A stretch of 64,000 nt of DNA from Pseudomonadota bacterium (GCA_023404095.1 JAEYDD010000030.1:62001-126000); one strand, 5' to 3'; counted from the first letter of the stretch, positions 26,991-36,781 are shown. A program made the numbers and translations. Notes: generated by a model not told the origin, from the sequence alone.

Positions 26991-28460
26991 TTACTTCCCG
27001 CTTCCGGCCATGGAGGCCACCACCTTGGCGGCGACCTTCAGGCGCTGGCGGACGACGGAACGGCCGAGGATCGCCATCGAATCGAACAACGGCAGCGAGC
27101 GCGACGAGCCGGACACGGCGACGAACAGCGGCGCCAGCACCACCTTGAGCTTCTTGCCCATGCGGTCGGCGATCGCGCGCAGTTCCGTCTCGATGCTTTC
27201 GACGTTCCATTCGAAGATCTTCTCAAGATCCGGCTGGACCGTGTCGAGGATCTCCAGGATCTCTTCCGGCGTCGACTTCACCTTGGCGAAGGCCGACGGT
27301 TCCAGTCCGAGGTCGGACTTCAGCAAGAAGCCCGCAAGGTCGGGCAGTTCGCCAAGCTTGGTGATGCGCGACTGCGACAGCCTCAGGCCCTCCTTCAGGC
27401 GATCGTTTTCCATCGCCCAGGCGAGCACGCGTGCTGCGAACTCCTCTTCCGAAAGCTTCTCGCGGAGCCAGCGGCCGTTCAGCCAGTCGAGCTTCTGGAT
27501 ATCGAAGATGGCGCCCGACTTCGACAGGTTGTCGGGATCGAACTTTTCCGACAGCTCCTGCATCGTCATCAGTTCTTCGCCTTCTGCGATCTGGATGAAG
27601 AACAGGCCGAGGAAGTTCATCAGCGCTTCGGGCATGTAGCCGAGCGCGGAGTAGTAGGAGATCGAGGTCGGGTTCTTGCGTTTCGACAGCTTCGACTTGT
27701 CGGCGTTGCGCATCAGGGAAAGATGCATGAACACCGGCTCGTCCCAGCCGAAATAGCGGTAGAGCAGGATGTGCTTCGGCACCGACGCCAGCCATTCCTC
27801 GCCGCGCGCCACATGGGTGATCTTCATCAGATGGTCGTCGATGACGTTCGCCATGTGGTAGGTAGGCATGCCGTCGCCCTTGATGAGCACCTGCATGTCG
27901 ACCGAATCCCACGGGATCGAGACGTCGCCATAGACGCCGTCGGTGAAGTCGCAGGAGCCCTCGGTCGGGATCTTCATGCGGACGACCGAGCTTTCGCCGG
28001 CGGCCATCTTGGCAGTCACTTCCTCGGCCGACAGGTGGAGGCAAAGTCCGTCATACTTCGGCTGCTTGCCCTCGGCACGCTGGGTATTGCGCATCTGCTC
28101 CAGCCGCTCGGGCGTGCAGAAGCAGCGGAACGCGTGTCCCTTGTCCAGCAGTTGCTGCGCATAGGGCTGGTACATGTCCTTGCGGTCGGACTGGCGATAC
28201 GGACCATAGGGACCGCCGATATCCGGACCTTCCGACCATTCCAGCCCGCACCATTTCAGCGCGTCCAGCACCTTGGTCTCGAATTCCGGGGTCGAGCGCG
28301 TCGCATCGGTATCCTCGATGCGCAGGATGAAGGTGCCGTTGTGCTTCTTGGCGAAGAGATAGTTGAACAGCGCGATATAGGCGGTGCCGACATGGGGTTC
28401 GCCGGTGGGGGAGGGTGCGATGCGGACGCGTACGGGGGCGTTCGTCGTGGAAGTGCTCAT
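26991..28460 (-). CDS. gltX: Glutamyl-tRNA synthetase
   Basis: Class I synthetase, 489 residues. The HIGH-type motif is seen as SPTGEPHVGTAYIALF near the N-terminus and the KMSKS-type motif as SKLSKRKNP near residue 250; the C-terminal half is the helical anticodon-binding domain. Rhizobia often carry two gltX genes, one charging tRNA-Glu and the other sometimes tRNA-Gln; which this is cannot be told here. It is followed by lysS on the same strand, 164 bases away across repeat C. Confidence 0.96.
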   Translation of the reverse strand: MSTSTTNAPVRVRIAPSPTGEPHVGTAYIALFNYLFAKKHNGTFILRIEDTDATRSTPEFETKVLDALKWCGLEWSEGPDIGGPYGPYRQSDRKDMYQPYAQQLLDKGHAFRCFCTPERLEQMRNTQRAEGKQPKYDGLCLHLSAEEVTAKMAAGESSVVRMKIPTEGSCDFTDGVYGDVSIPWDSVDMQVLIKGDGMPTYHMANVIDDHLMKITHVARGEEWLASVPKHILLYRYFGWDEPVFMHLSLMRNADKSKLSKRKNPTSISYYSALGYMPEALMNFLGLFFIQIAEGEELMTMQELSEKFDPDNLSKSGAIFDIQKLDWLNGRWLREKLSEEEFAARVLAWAMENDRLKEGLRLSQSRITKLGELPDLAGFLLKSDLGLEPSAFAKVKSTPEEILEILDTVQPDLEKIFEWNVESIETELRAIADRMGKKLKVVLAPLFVAVSGSSRSLPLFDSMAILGRSVVRQRLKVAAKVVASMAGSGK

Positions 28461-28676
28461 GTTTTCGGCCCGGTCGAAATGCTGTGATGCCGTCCCACGG
28501 AGGGATTTCCGCGTGATCGGCTCATGCTTTTAGGGAGGGAAAGCCCGGTTTGCCGCCGAATTTGCGGCCGGATTGAAGCTTTCCGTTTGGGCTGGGGTGA
28601 GACCACATTCGCCCCGGCGCGTCAAGGGGCGCGCTCGCTTCGCCTCTGTTCCAGACGTCCGCTGCCGCGAGCCGCT

Positions 28677-30449
28677 TCAGTTCACCGGCCAGACGTACAG
28701 AAGCGCCGGGACGCTGACGAGGACGATCATCAGCGACAGTGGCAGGCCCAGGCGCGGATAGTCGCTGAACCGGTAGCCGCCCGGGCCCATCACGAGCGTG
28801 TTGCACTGGTGCCCGATGGGGGTGAGAAAGTCGCAGCCGGCGCCGATCGCAACCGCCATCAGAAATGCTTCCGGCCGGTAGTCGAGGGCGGAGGCGAAGC
28901 TGACGGCGATCGGCGCCATGACCAGAACCGTCGCGGCATTGTTGAGGAAGGGCGTGACGGCCATCGCCGTCAGCAGGATCATGGCCAGCGCGCCGTACGC
29001 GGGCAGACCCGCGGCGGCGTTGCCGAGCCAGCCGGCGATCAGTTCGCTTCCGCCCGTCGAACGCAACGTGTCGGCGACGGGAATCAGCGCTGCCAGCATG
29101 ACGAGGATCGGTCCGTCGACGGCGCGATAGGCGTCCGCGAGCGGGATGACGCGCAGCAGGAGCATGGCGACTGCAGCGGCGAAGAAGGCTGTGGCGACCG
29201 GGATCGCGCCGGTCGCGCTTGCGATCATTGCTGCGGCCAGTACGAGCAGCGGAACATAGGCGCGCCGCTTGGTGCCGAGCAGGATCTGCCTTTGCGCCAA
29301 TGGCAGCAGGCCCAGTTCCTGCAGGGTCGACGGCAGCGTGTTCATGCCGCCCTGCACCATCAGCATGTCCCCGGGCGCGAGCGTCACCTCGCTCAGCCGC
29401 TCGGAAAGGCGCTTTCCCTGCCGGTTCACGGCCAGCAGGTTGATGCCGTAGCTGTGGAACAGGGCAAGCCTGCGGGCGGAAAGACCGGCCAGACGGGAAT
29501 CCGTCGAGACCACCACCTCGACGGCGGCGATGTCCTCGCCTGCGGCGGGCGCCTGCTGCATAGGCTTGCCGGACAGCTTGAGGCCGGCGGCCTCCGTCAC
29601 CTGGTCGAGTGCCGTCGGCGTTCCCTCCAGAAGAAGCGTGTCGCCGGCCTTGACCGTGACGTCCGGCAAAGGCGCCATGCGGCGGCCGTCGCGAATGATC
29701 GCGGTCGCGGCGATATCACCATGGCCGGGCTTGAGCACCGCGTTCAATGACTTGCCGACTGCGCCGGATTCGTTCGTCACTGTTGCATCGGACGAGTAGG
29801 TGCCGAGTTCCAGCGCCTCGTCCAGTGACGGGTTCTGATTGGCGCGCACGGGCACCAGCTTGTGAAGGGCCAGCAGGAAAAGGATCCCGGCCACCGTCAG
29901 GATGCCGCCGACCGGGGTGAAGTCGAACATGGTAAAGCTCTCGCCCGTCATCTCCTGCCGCATGCGGGAGACGACGATGTTGGGCGAGGTGCCGATCTGC
30001 GTCATTAGTCCGCCGAGCAGGGCGGCGAAGGCCATGGGCATCAGATAGCGCGACACCGGTACTCCGGAGCGCCTCGAGAACTGGAAGGCCATCGGCATCA
30101 TGATGGCGAGCGCGCCGATGTTCTTGATGAAGGCGGACATGACGGCGACGGCGACCAGCAGCAGCACCATCTGCGGCATGAAGGCGGACATGTTCGGGAA
30201 GAAGCGCTGGACCGCCCGGTTGATGATGCCCGACCGCGCCACGGCCGCGCTGACCACCAGAGCGCTGCCGACGATGATGACGATATCGTCACTGAAGCCG
30301 GAAAACGCCTTGTCGAAGGGGACGATGCCGGCGGCGATCGCGATCAGCAGCGCAAGGCAAGCCACGACGTCATAGCGCAGTTTGCCCCAGACGAATGCTG
30401 CCATCATCGCAAGAATGATCGCGAACGACAGGATTTGTGGTGTCGACAT
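28677..30449 (-). CDS. SLC13/DASS family permease with TrkA-C domains
   Basis: Inner-membrane transporter, 590 residues. Membrane segments (about residues 1-200 and 390-590) flank two soluble TrkA-C/RCK_C-like domains (PLPDVTVKAGDTLLLEG near 270 and SEVTLAPGDMLMVQGG near 355). The C-terminal FLTPIGHQCNTLVMGPGGYR matches the conserved SLC13 substrate motif region. Members carry dicarboxylates, sulfate or similar anions. The ATG at 30449 fits the usual N-terminus. It lies 216 bases after the terC region's neighbour gltX in reverse order and is probably monocistronic. Confidence 0.9.
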   Translation of the reverse strand: MSTPQILSFAIILAMMAAFVWGKLRYDVVACLALLIAIAAGIVPFDKAFSGFSDDIVIIVGSALVVSAAVARSGIINRAVQRFFPNMSAFMPQMVLLLVAVAVMSAFIKNIGALAIMMPMAFQFSRRSGVPVSRYLMPMAFAALLGGLMTQIGTSPNIVVSRMRQEMTGESFTMFDFTPVGGILTVAGILFLLALHKLVPVRANQNPSLDEALELGTYSSDATVTNESGAVGKSLNAVLKPGHGDIAATAIIRDGRRMAPLPDVTVKAGDTLLLEGTPTALDQVTEAAGLKLSGKPMQQAPAAGEDIAAVEVVVSTDSRLAGLSARRLALFHSYGINLLAVNRQGKRLSERLSEVTLAPGDMLMVQGGMNTLPSTLQELGLLPLAQRQILLGTKRRAYVPLLVLAAAMIASATGAIPVATAFFAAAVAMLLLRVIPLADAYRAVDGPILVMLAALIPVADTLRSTGGSELIAGWLGNAAAGLPAYGALAMILLTAMAVTPFLNNAATVLVMAPIAVSFASALDYRPEAFLMAVAIGAGCDFLTPIGHQCNTLVMGPGGYRFSDYPRLGLPLSLMIVLVSVPALLYVWPVN

Positions 30450-30759
30450 TATGGCCCCCGGGTCTGCCGGCGCGCTGTGCGTCGGCGCGGCAGGAATTCG
30501 CTCGTCGAGAAATGGTTCCGGAACCATTTCCGGGCCTGCTCATTCTGGTGGCAGGAGGCGTGGCCGTGTCAACCGGACATGACGGGGATGGAGAACGCAG
30601 GAATTTTTCCGGTTTCTTCCTGTGGCCAACGCAACGGCAGTCGAGCTTCTTACCCGTTCGGCCTGCGCCTTCTGCTTCCCGTAGACTGAAAGGCCGGCGA
30701 GCATCGTCTCGCCGGCCATTTTTCCGTGTGACTTTCGCTGCGGGCCGGCTTGCGGCCCG
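30450..30759. promoter_or_regulatory. SLC13 upstream region with 22-base perfect palindrome
   Basis: 310 gene-free bases. At 30509-30530 lies a perfect 22-base palindrome, half-site GAAATGGTTCC. On the minus strand a TTGACA at 30572-30567 is a possible -35 box, which would put the palindrome just downstream of the start site and about 60 bases before the permease ATG. This is an operator-like placement, but the sequence could also be a leader hairpin. The terminator at 30691-30726 fills the other side. Confidence 0.55.
30691..30726. terminator. Terminator after terC
   Basis: Ten-base perfect stem GGCCGGCGAG/CTCGCCGGCC (30693-30702 with 30709-30718), 6-base loop. The T run (ATTTTT) is on the plus strand side, with AAAGG on the other, so it may act in both directions. 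It lies 34 bases after the terC stop. Confidence 0.75.
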
Positions 30760-31518
30760 TCAATGCATCGCGCGCTTTTCCGCCTTCGCTTTCAGCCTCG
30801 CATTGCGTGAAAGCGTATTCAGGACTTCCACCAACGCGGAGAAGGCCATCGCCGCATAGATGTAGCCCTTGGGAACGTGGAAGCCCATGCCCTCGGCAAT
30901 CAGCGTGGTGCCGATCATCAACAGGAATGCCAGCGCCAGCATGACGATGGTCGGGTTCTTCTCGATGAAGTTCGCAAGCGGCGTGGCTGCGACCAGCATG
31001 ACGGTGACCGCCACCACCACGGCCACGACCATGATCGGCAGGTGCGGTGTCATGCCGACGGCGGTGATGATGCTGTCGACCGAGAACACGAGGTCCAGCA
31101 GCAGGATCTGGCCGATCGCAGCGCCGAAGGAGGCGTTTGCCGTCGAGGCGATGAAGTCCTCCTCGTGGTCGACCGGATCGACGTTGTGATGGATTTCCTT
31201 CGTCGCCTTCCACACCAGGAAGAGGCCGCCGGCGATCAGGATCATGTCCTTCCAGGAGAAGCCGTGCCCGAAGAGCTCGAATACCGGCGTCGTCAGCTTG
31301 ACGATCCAGGCGATGGTTCCGAGCAGCGCCAGGCGCATCACGAGTGCCAGGCCGATGCCGACGCGGCGTGCGGTTTCGCGCTGATCGGGGGGAAGCTTGT
31401 TGGTGAGGATGGAGATGAAGATCAGGTTGTCAATGCCAAGGACCACTTCCATGACGATCAGCGTCACAAGGGCGATCCACGCTTCTGGGCTCTGCATCAG
31501 GGCCAGGATGCTATCCAT
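30760..31518 (-). CDS. TerC family integral membrane protein
   Basis: 252 residues with about seven membrane segments. The two acidic membrane motifs of the family are present: EVVLGIDNLIFISI and DLVFSVDSIITAVG. TerC proteins are linked to metal-ion export, mainly manganese, or to tellurite resistance; a manganese role would fit the nearby sit operon but is not shown. GAGAGGAAG precedes the ATG. I saw no yybP-ykoY-type manganese riboswitch in the 212 bases upstream. Confidence 0.92.
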   Translation of the reverse strand: MDSILALMQSPEAWIALVTLIVMEVVLGIDNLIFISILTNKLPPDQRETARRVGIGLALVMRLALLGTIAWIVKLTTPVFELFGHGFSWKDMILIAGGLFLVWKATKEIHHNVDPVDHEEDFIASTANASFGAAIGQILLLDLVFSVDSIITAVGMTPHLPIMVVAVVVAVTVMLVAATPLANFIEKNPTIVMLALAFLLMIGTTLIAEGMGFHVPKGYIYAAMAFSALVEVLNTLSRNARLKAKAEKRAMH

Positions 31519-31730
31519 CCGGTATCTTCCTCTCGGGGTTCGGGCGTCGAATGACGTTGATATGTATGGAGAACCCGGAGGGTTGCAAGACGTCGCGGCG
31601 CACGAACGCAGATTTGCGCGCAAACGGCCGCCGCGCGGGCGATCTGTTTTGCAGTTTTCCGGAACGGGTCAAGTGCGATGGCCGACGTTCGGCCGTCGAA
31701 GTCTATGCCGGGCGGCGTGCCGAGGGGAGT

Positions 31731-32408
31731 TCAGTTTTGCGCCGCATCGTAGGCGGCGAGAAAGACCCGGATGCCGCCGTCGACGATGCGCTCGATCTCG
31801 AATGGCGGCGGTGGCGCGTCCATCGTGCCGAAGAGACGGTATTTGAAGAAGCCGACCGTCGCGAGCTCGAGAAACTGCCGGGCCGCCAGTTCCGGGTCAT
31901 CGATCACGAGCGTCCCCTTGGCAACCTGGCGTTCGAGATAGCCCTTGAGGACCGAAACCGGGTTCATCGGCGTTGCGGACAGGAAGGTGCAGGCAAGGTT
32001 GGGCATGCGCTGATTGACGGATATGACCATCCGCATCGCCTTGATCGTGTATTCCGAGGTCAGATGCGTGGCAAAGAGGATGCCGAAGCTGCGCAGCGCT
32101 TCCCGGACGGATATGTCCCCATCCAGCGCATGGCGGGCGGACTCGGTGATCCGGTAGCGCTCGCGCTGGATCAGTTCGGCGAAGAGGTCTTCCTTGTTCT
32201 CGAAGTAGACATAGATTGTGCCCTTCGAGACGCCGGCGGCACGGGTGATGTCGTTCATGCTCGCCGCGTCGAAGCCCTGTTCCATGAAAACGCGTTTGGC
32301 GCCGTCGAGAATTTGCTCACGCTTGACCGGGTCCTCCCCGGCGACGCGACGTCCGGCAGGCGGCGTAGCGCAATCCCCGTGACAAACTTTCGTTGTGCCC
32401 GTTTCCAT
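31731..32408 (-). CDS. TetR family repressor of the adjacent efflux pump
   Basis: 225 residues: an N-terminal helix-turn-helix (AASMNDITRAAGVSKGTIYV, about residues 45-64) and a TetR C-terminal ligand domain. It is divergent from the HlyD/EmrB pair and presumably represses itself and the pump through the CGAACCG palindromes at 32443 and 32500. The ATG at 32408 lies 16 bases after a strong GGAGG, unusually far; no canonical start closer to it is in frame, so the true start is uncertain. Confidence 0.9.
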   Translation of the reverse strand: METGTTKVCHGDCATPPAGRRVAGEDPVKREQILDGAKRVFMEQGFDAASMNDITRAAGVSKGTIYVYFENKEDLFAELIQRERYRITESARHALDGDISVREALRSFGILFATHLTSEYTIKAMRMVISVNQRMPNLACTFLSATPMNPVSVLKGYLERQVAKGTLVIDDPELAARQFLELATVGFFKYRLFGTMDAPPPPFEIERIVDGGIRVFLAAYDAAQN

Positions 32409-32562
32409 CGCGTTATCTATGAAGCCTCCTAGCTGCACTTTTCGAACCGCTCGGTTCGATTTGATCTTGATATGAAGCAGAAATAGGACTATGTCAAATC
32501 GAACCGAACGGTTCAGTTCAGTTTGATATTGTTTCTTTCCCTTAAAGCTGCCGGGTATTCCG
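32409..32562. promoter_or_regulatory. Divergent TetR/efflux promoters with two operators
   Basis: Minus strand: TTGACA (32497-32492), 17-base spacer, CATATC (32474-32469), driving tetR. Plus strand: TTGATA (32467-32472), 17-base spacer, TATGTC (32490-32495), driving the pump. Palindromes CGAACCGCTCGGTTCG (32443-32458) and CGAACCGAACGGTTCA (32500-32515) lie at the expected start sites of the two overlapping, opposed promoters. Confidence 0.75.
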
Positions 32563-33795
32563 ATGTCGGTCTCGAAGAGTTCCAGCAAAGCCAAGGTCCG
32601 CCCCGTCGACGATGATTTCGTCCCCGAGGCGGCAGACGTTCAGCCGGCAGCGGAAGCGCCCCAGCCCGCCACACCGGCAAAGGCGGAGCCCGCACCGCAG
32701 GGACCTGCGGCGCCCGAAGCTTCCCCGCCCGCCAAGTCCGGCGGCAAGCGTTTCGTCCTGCCGGTGCTGTTACTTGCGCTGCTGGCCGGCGGTGCCGCCT
32801 ATGGGTACGAATGGTGGACGAACGGCCGCTTCATGGTCTCGACCGACGACGCCTATGTCCAGGGAGACATTGCGACGATCTCGCCGAAGGTGACGGGCTA
32901 CGTAGCCAAGGTCAATGTCTCGGCCAACCAGCAGGTCAAGGCGGGCGACGTGCTGGTGACGCTGGACGACGGCGATTATCGCAACGCGCTCGACCAGGCC
33001 AACGCGCAGATCGCGACCGCCAGGCTTTCGCTCGGGCGCATCGATGCGCAGATCGACGGGGCCAGGGCCGCGCTCACCCAGGCCGAGGCGCAGAAGGCCG
33101 CGCTTGAGGCGTCTGTTCGCGGCGCCGAGATCAACCAGGGCCGCGCCAGCACGCTGCAGTCGAAGTCGGTCGGAACGACCGCCGAACTCGACAGCGCCAA
33201 CGTCGCGCTCGACCAGGCGAAAGCCAATCTGGCGGGCGGCGAGGCGACCATCATTTCCGCCAAGGCGAACATCGCGCTGCTCGAAGCCCAGCACAAGGAG
33301 ACCGAGGGTACGATCCGTACGCTCGAACTTCAGCGCGACAAGGCCGCGCGCGACCTCGGCTTCACCGTTCTGAAGGCGCCCTACGACGGGGTCGTCGGCA
33401 ACCGGTCCGTCCAGGTCGGCGATCTCGTTTCGCCCGGCCAGCGGCTGATGGCGCTGGTGCCGACGCGCGAGCTTTACATCGACGCCAACTTCAAGGAGAC
33501 GCAGATCGCGCATCTGGTTCCCGGCTCGAAGGTCAACGTCCATGTGGACGCCTATGACGATCAGCCGATCCAGGCGACCGTGGAGTCGATCGCGCCGGCC
33601 TCAGGCTCGGTGTTCTCGCTGTTGCCGCCCGAGAATGCGACCGGCAACTTCACCAAGATCATCCAGCGCGTGCCGGTGCGCATCGCGCTCCCGCAGGACG
33701 CGCTCGACAGCGGCCGCCTTCGCGCCGGCCTGAGCGTCGTCGTCGACGTCGATACCCGCACGGCTCCCGAGGCAGGCACCGTTGCGGCAAAGTGA
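32563..33795 (+). CDS. emrA: HlyD/EmrA family membrane fusion protein
   Basis: Periplasmic adaptor of a tripartite drug efflux pump, 410 residues. A long Ala/Pro-rich cytoplasmic tail (1-60) precedes one membrane segment (FVLPVLLLALLAGGAAYGYEW), then a biotinyl-lipoyl half (STDDAYVQGDIATISPKVTG), an alpha-helical hairpin (about 130-270), the second lipoyl half and a beta-barrel domain. It joins the MFS pump EmrB to an outer-membrane channel not encoded here. The ribosome site is weak. It is followed by the pump after a 152-base gap. Confidence 0.9.
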   Translation: MSVSKSSSKAKVRPVDDDFVPEAADVQPAAEAPQPATPAKAEPAPQGPAAPEASPPAKSGGKRFVLPVLLLALLAGGAAYGYEWWTNGRFMVSTDDAYVQGDIATISPKVTGYVAKVNVSANQQVKAGDVLVTLDDGDYRNALDQANAQIATARLSLGRIDAQIDGARAALTQAEAQKAALEASVRGAEINQGRASTLQSKSVGTTAELDSANVALDQAKANLAGGEATIISAKANIALLEAQHKETEGTIRTLELQRDKAARDLGFTVLKAPYDGVVGNRSVQVGDLVSPGQRLMALVPTRELYIDANFKETQIAHLVPGSKVNVHVDAYDDQPIQATVESIAPASGSVFSLLPPENATGNFTKIIQRVPVRIALPQDALDSGRLRAGLSVVVDVDTRTAPEAGTVAAK

Positions 33796-33947
33796 ATGCT
33801 GCGCGCCCGCTCGGGCGTGCAGCATTCTCCCATCGGCCGCGCCGCCCCCTGGGTCGCGCAGGTCGAAACTGAAGTCTTGAAACGGCGCATCCGCCCTTTC
33901 GGCATCCTTCTGGGTGCTGCGGCGATGCTGTGCCAGCGGAGCAGGGC

Positions 33948-35540
33948 ATGTCTGCCACCACCACATTACCGGGCAAGAGCATAGCGCCTGCGGCCCCGGC
34001 AGCCGACACCATGGATCCGCGGCGGATGATCGCCTTCATCGCCATGGTGCTCGGCATGTTCATGGCGATCCTGGACATCCAGGTGGTGTCTGCGTCGCTT
34101 GCCGAAATCCAGGCTGGCCTCAGCGCCGGCTCGGACGAGATCGCCTGGGTTCAGACGGCCTACCTGATCGCGGAAGTGATCATGATCCCGCTGTCGGGGA
34201 CGCTCGCCCGGATCGTCTCGACGCGATACCTCTTCGCCTTTTCCGCTGCCGGGTTCACGCTTGCCAGCATATTGTGCGCCACCGCGACGAACATCGAGCA
34301 GATGATCGTCTACCGCGCCCTGCAGGGCTTTATCGGCGGCGGTATGATCCCGTCGGTGTTCGCCGCGGCGTTCACGATCTTCCCGCCCTCCAAGCGCAGC
34401 GTGGTCAACCCGATCATCGGCCTCATCGCGACGCTTGCCCCCACCATCGGCCCGACCGTCGGCGGCTATCTCAGCCATGCCTTCTCCTGGCACTGGCTGT
34501 TTCTGATCAACGTCATTCCCGGCATCATCGTCACCGTGGTCGCATGGAACTTCATCGATTTCGACAAGCCCGAGATGTCGCTCTTGAAGAAGTTCGACTG
34601 GCTGGGCCTGGCGGCGATGGCCGTGTTCCTGGGGTCGCTGGAATACGTGCTGGAGGAGGGCAACGCCAACGACTGGTTCAACGACGACCACATCGTCATG
34701 GGCGCCGTCGCCTGCGCGATCGGGGCGGCGGTGTTTTTCTTCCGGGCCTTCAGGGTGGAATTCCCGGTGGTCGATCTCAGGGCGTTCGCCGACCGAAACT
34801 TCGCATTCGGCTCGATGTTCTCCTTCATCATGGGCATCGGTCTCTACGGGCTGACCTACCTTTACCCCGTCTATCTCGGTCGCATTCGCGGCTATGATTC
34901 GCTGATGATCGGCGAGACGATGTTCGTTTCCGGTCTGGCGATGTTCTTCACCGCGCCCGTCGCCGGCATACTGTCCACCAAGCTCGATCCGCGCGTGATG
35001 ATGTCGATCGGCTTCCTCTCCTTCGGCGCCGGCACCTACATCATGACCGGGCTTACCGCGGACTGGGATTTCTACGAACTTCTCATCCCGCAGATCCTGC
35101 GCGGTGTCGGCCTGATGCTCTGCATGGTGCCGATCAACAATATCGCCCTCGGCACCCTGCCGCCGGCCCGCGTGCGCAACGCATCGGGTCTCTACAACCT
35201 GACCCGCAACCTCGGCGGTGCCGTCGGCCTTGCGATCATCAACCTGCTTTTGACGACGCGCCAGGATGTGCACTACATGCGCCTGCGCGAGCACGTCAAC
35301 TGGGGCAGTCCCGAAGCCGTTGAGCGGCTGAGCGACATGGCGGCCAACTATACGGCGCACGGACTGGACGGCGCCGCCGCGGCGATCAAGCAGCTGGTCG
35401 GACTGGTGCAGCGCGAGGCGATGATCATGGCCTTCAGCGATGTGTTCATGTTCCTGACGGTGCTGTTTGCCGGTATGCTTTTCTGCGTGGTGCTGATCAA
35501 GAAACCGCAGGCAAAGGCCGGTGGCGGCGGCGGTCATTGA
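33948..35540 (+). CDS. emrB: DHA2 family MFS drug efflux pump (EmrB/QacA type)
   Basis: Proton-driven drug exporter, 530 residues, about 14 membrane segments. Motif LDIQVVSASLAEIQ in segment 1 matches the DHA2 signature LDxTxVNVALP region, and GGGMIPSVFAAAF and APTIGPTVGGYLS the central motif C. The ATG at 33948 has GGAG 7 bases upstream; a GTG at 33930 is also in frame. The Gly-rich C-terminus (GGGGGH) is unusual. The preceding 152 bases hold no clear second promoter, so it is probably co-transcribed with emrA. Confidence 0.92.
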   Translation: MSATTTLPGKSIAPAAPAADTMDPRRMIAFIAMVLGMFMAILDIQVVSASLAEIQAGLSAGSDEIAWVQTAYLIAEVIMIPLSGTLARIVSTRYLFAFSAAGFTLASILCATATNIEQMIVYRALQGFIGGGMIPSVFAAAFTIFPPSKRSVVNPIIGLIATLAPTIGPTVGGYLSHAFSWHWLFLINVIPGIIVTVVAWNFIDFDKPEMSLLKKFDWLGLAAMAVFLGSLEYVLEEGNANDWFNDDHIVMGAVACAIGAAVFFFRAFRVEFPVVDLRAFADRNFAFGSMFSFIMGIGLYGLTYLYPVYLGRIRGYDSLMIGETMFVSGLAMFFTAPVAGILSTKLDPRVMMSIGFLSFGAGTYIMTGLTADWDFYELLIPQILRGVGLMLCMVPINNIALGTLPPARVRNASGLYNLTRNLGGAVGLAIINLLLTTRQDVHYMRLREHVNWGSPEAVERLSDMAANYTAHGLDGAAAAIKQLVGLVQREAMIMAFSDVFMFLTVLFAGMLFCVVLIKKPQAKAGGGGGH

Positions 35541-35620
35541 TGCTTGCCGGCGCGCGGGACTGTACCTGCGTGTGGCTTCGGGTAGGATGCCTGCCGTGAG
35601 CATGACGATCCGGTGAAGGC

Positions 35621-36781
35621 ATGGCATCTTTTCGACGACCTCTTCTCTTGCGCCGTACCCTCCTCGGCACGGCCGCCGGTCTCGGCGCGGGCGGCCTTTT
35701 GCGCGGCGTGCCCGGCCAGGCCCAGGCGCAAAGCCGGACGCAGGCCGACGCCCAACCCGCAAGACCGAAGGTCGACGCGACCTTCATCTTCGCTGCCGAT
35801 GTGCATGCCTGCCTTGTCACCGCAGACGCGCTGAGCCCCAATTGCGAGGCGGAGGGCAAGACCGATGCAAACCTCCTACGCCACGTGCGCGCGCTCAACG
35901 CGCTGGAGGAGAAGGACTGGCCGAAGGCCATCGACGGCGTGCCGACCGGCCTGGACAGCGCCGGCAGGCCGATCGGCCGACCGCTCGGCGTGGTGATGGG
36001 CGGCGACATGACCGATGACGGCGGCGGTCAGCTGAAGTTGCCGGGCGAGGGCTGGCAGTTGCAGCAGTTCGCCAACCGCTACCGTCAGGGCTCCGCCCCG
36101 GGACAACTCCGCTTTCCGGTCTATGCCGGCCTTGGAAACCACGATCTCGACCAGGACGGCGTGCCGCCGCATGCCGATTTCTATCGCCGGGAGATGCGCG
36201 ACTACGTCGAAATGAACCATCGTACCTCGGTATTCTACAAGCCGCCGGTGCCGGTGACGAACTTCCACGTCGCCTCCGACAACTACTCCTGGGACTGGGG
36301 CGGTCTGCATCTGGTGCAGCTGCAGCGCTTCGGCGGCGACCAGACGAAAAATGCAATCAGCGGGCTTGCCTGGCTGAAGGACGACCTTGCGACCTATGCC
36401 GCTGACGGCCGCCCGATCGTGCTGTTTCAGCACTACGGATGGGATCCGTTCTCGCTCGAAAAATGGGATCCCGAAGCCCACACCTTCGACGATCACGGTG
36501 CGGGGGCGGCCCACTGGTGGAGCGAGGATGACCGGAAGGCGCTGCTTGCGACCATCGCGGGATACAATGTCGTCGCCATCTTCCACGGCCACGAACATCC
36601 GACACCGATGATCTACCGCGCCGAAGGGCTCGACCTCGTCAAGCCGGTCGCCTCCTACATGGGGGGCTTCGCGGTGGCTCGCGTGCGGGATCACCTGTTC
36701 GAGGTAGTGCTGGGAAGGGCCTACGGCGACCGCGGCGAGGTGGTCTTCACCCATGCCTTCAGCAAGCCGTTGAGCGGTTGA
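35621..36781 (+). CDS. Tat-exported calcineurin-like metallophosphoesterase
   Basis: 386 residues. The N-terminus has a twin-arginine signal (LRRTLLGTAAGLGAGGLL, cleavage near AQA), so the folded enzyme is exported with its metals. Two-metal motifs are visible: FAADVHA (DxH), GGDMTDD (GD), GLGNHDLD (GNHD), LFQHYG and FHGHEHP (GHxH). It should hydrolyse phosphate mono- or diesters in the periplasm; the substrate is not predicted. It follows emrB by 80 bases and may be separately transcribed. Confidence 0.9.
   Translation: MASFRRPLLLRRTLLGTAAGLGAGGLLRGVPGQAQAQSRTQADAQPARPKVDATFIFAADVHACLVTADALSPNCEAEGKTDANLLRHVRALNALEEKDWPKAIDGVPTGLDSAGRPIGRPLGVVMGGDMTDDGGGQLKLPGEGWQLQQFANRYRQGSAPGQLRFPVYAGLGNHDLDQDGVPPHADFYRREMRDYVEMNHRTSVFYKPPVPVTNFHVASDNYSWDWGGLHLVQLQRFGGDQTKNAISGLAWLKDDLATYAADGRPIVLFQHYGWDPFSLEKWDPEAHTFDDHGAGAAHWWSEDDRKALLATIAGYNVVAIFHGHEHPTPMIYRAEGLDLVKPVASYMGGFAVARVRDHLFEVVLGRAYGDRGEVVFTHAFSKPLSG

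Noticed and set aside
31519..31730. A manganese riboswitch (yybP-ykoY) before terC
   Set aside because: The conserved loops of that motif were not found; only an ordinary promoter-like stretch is seen.
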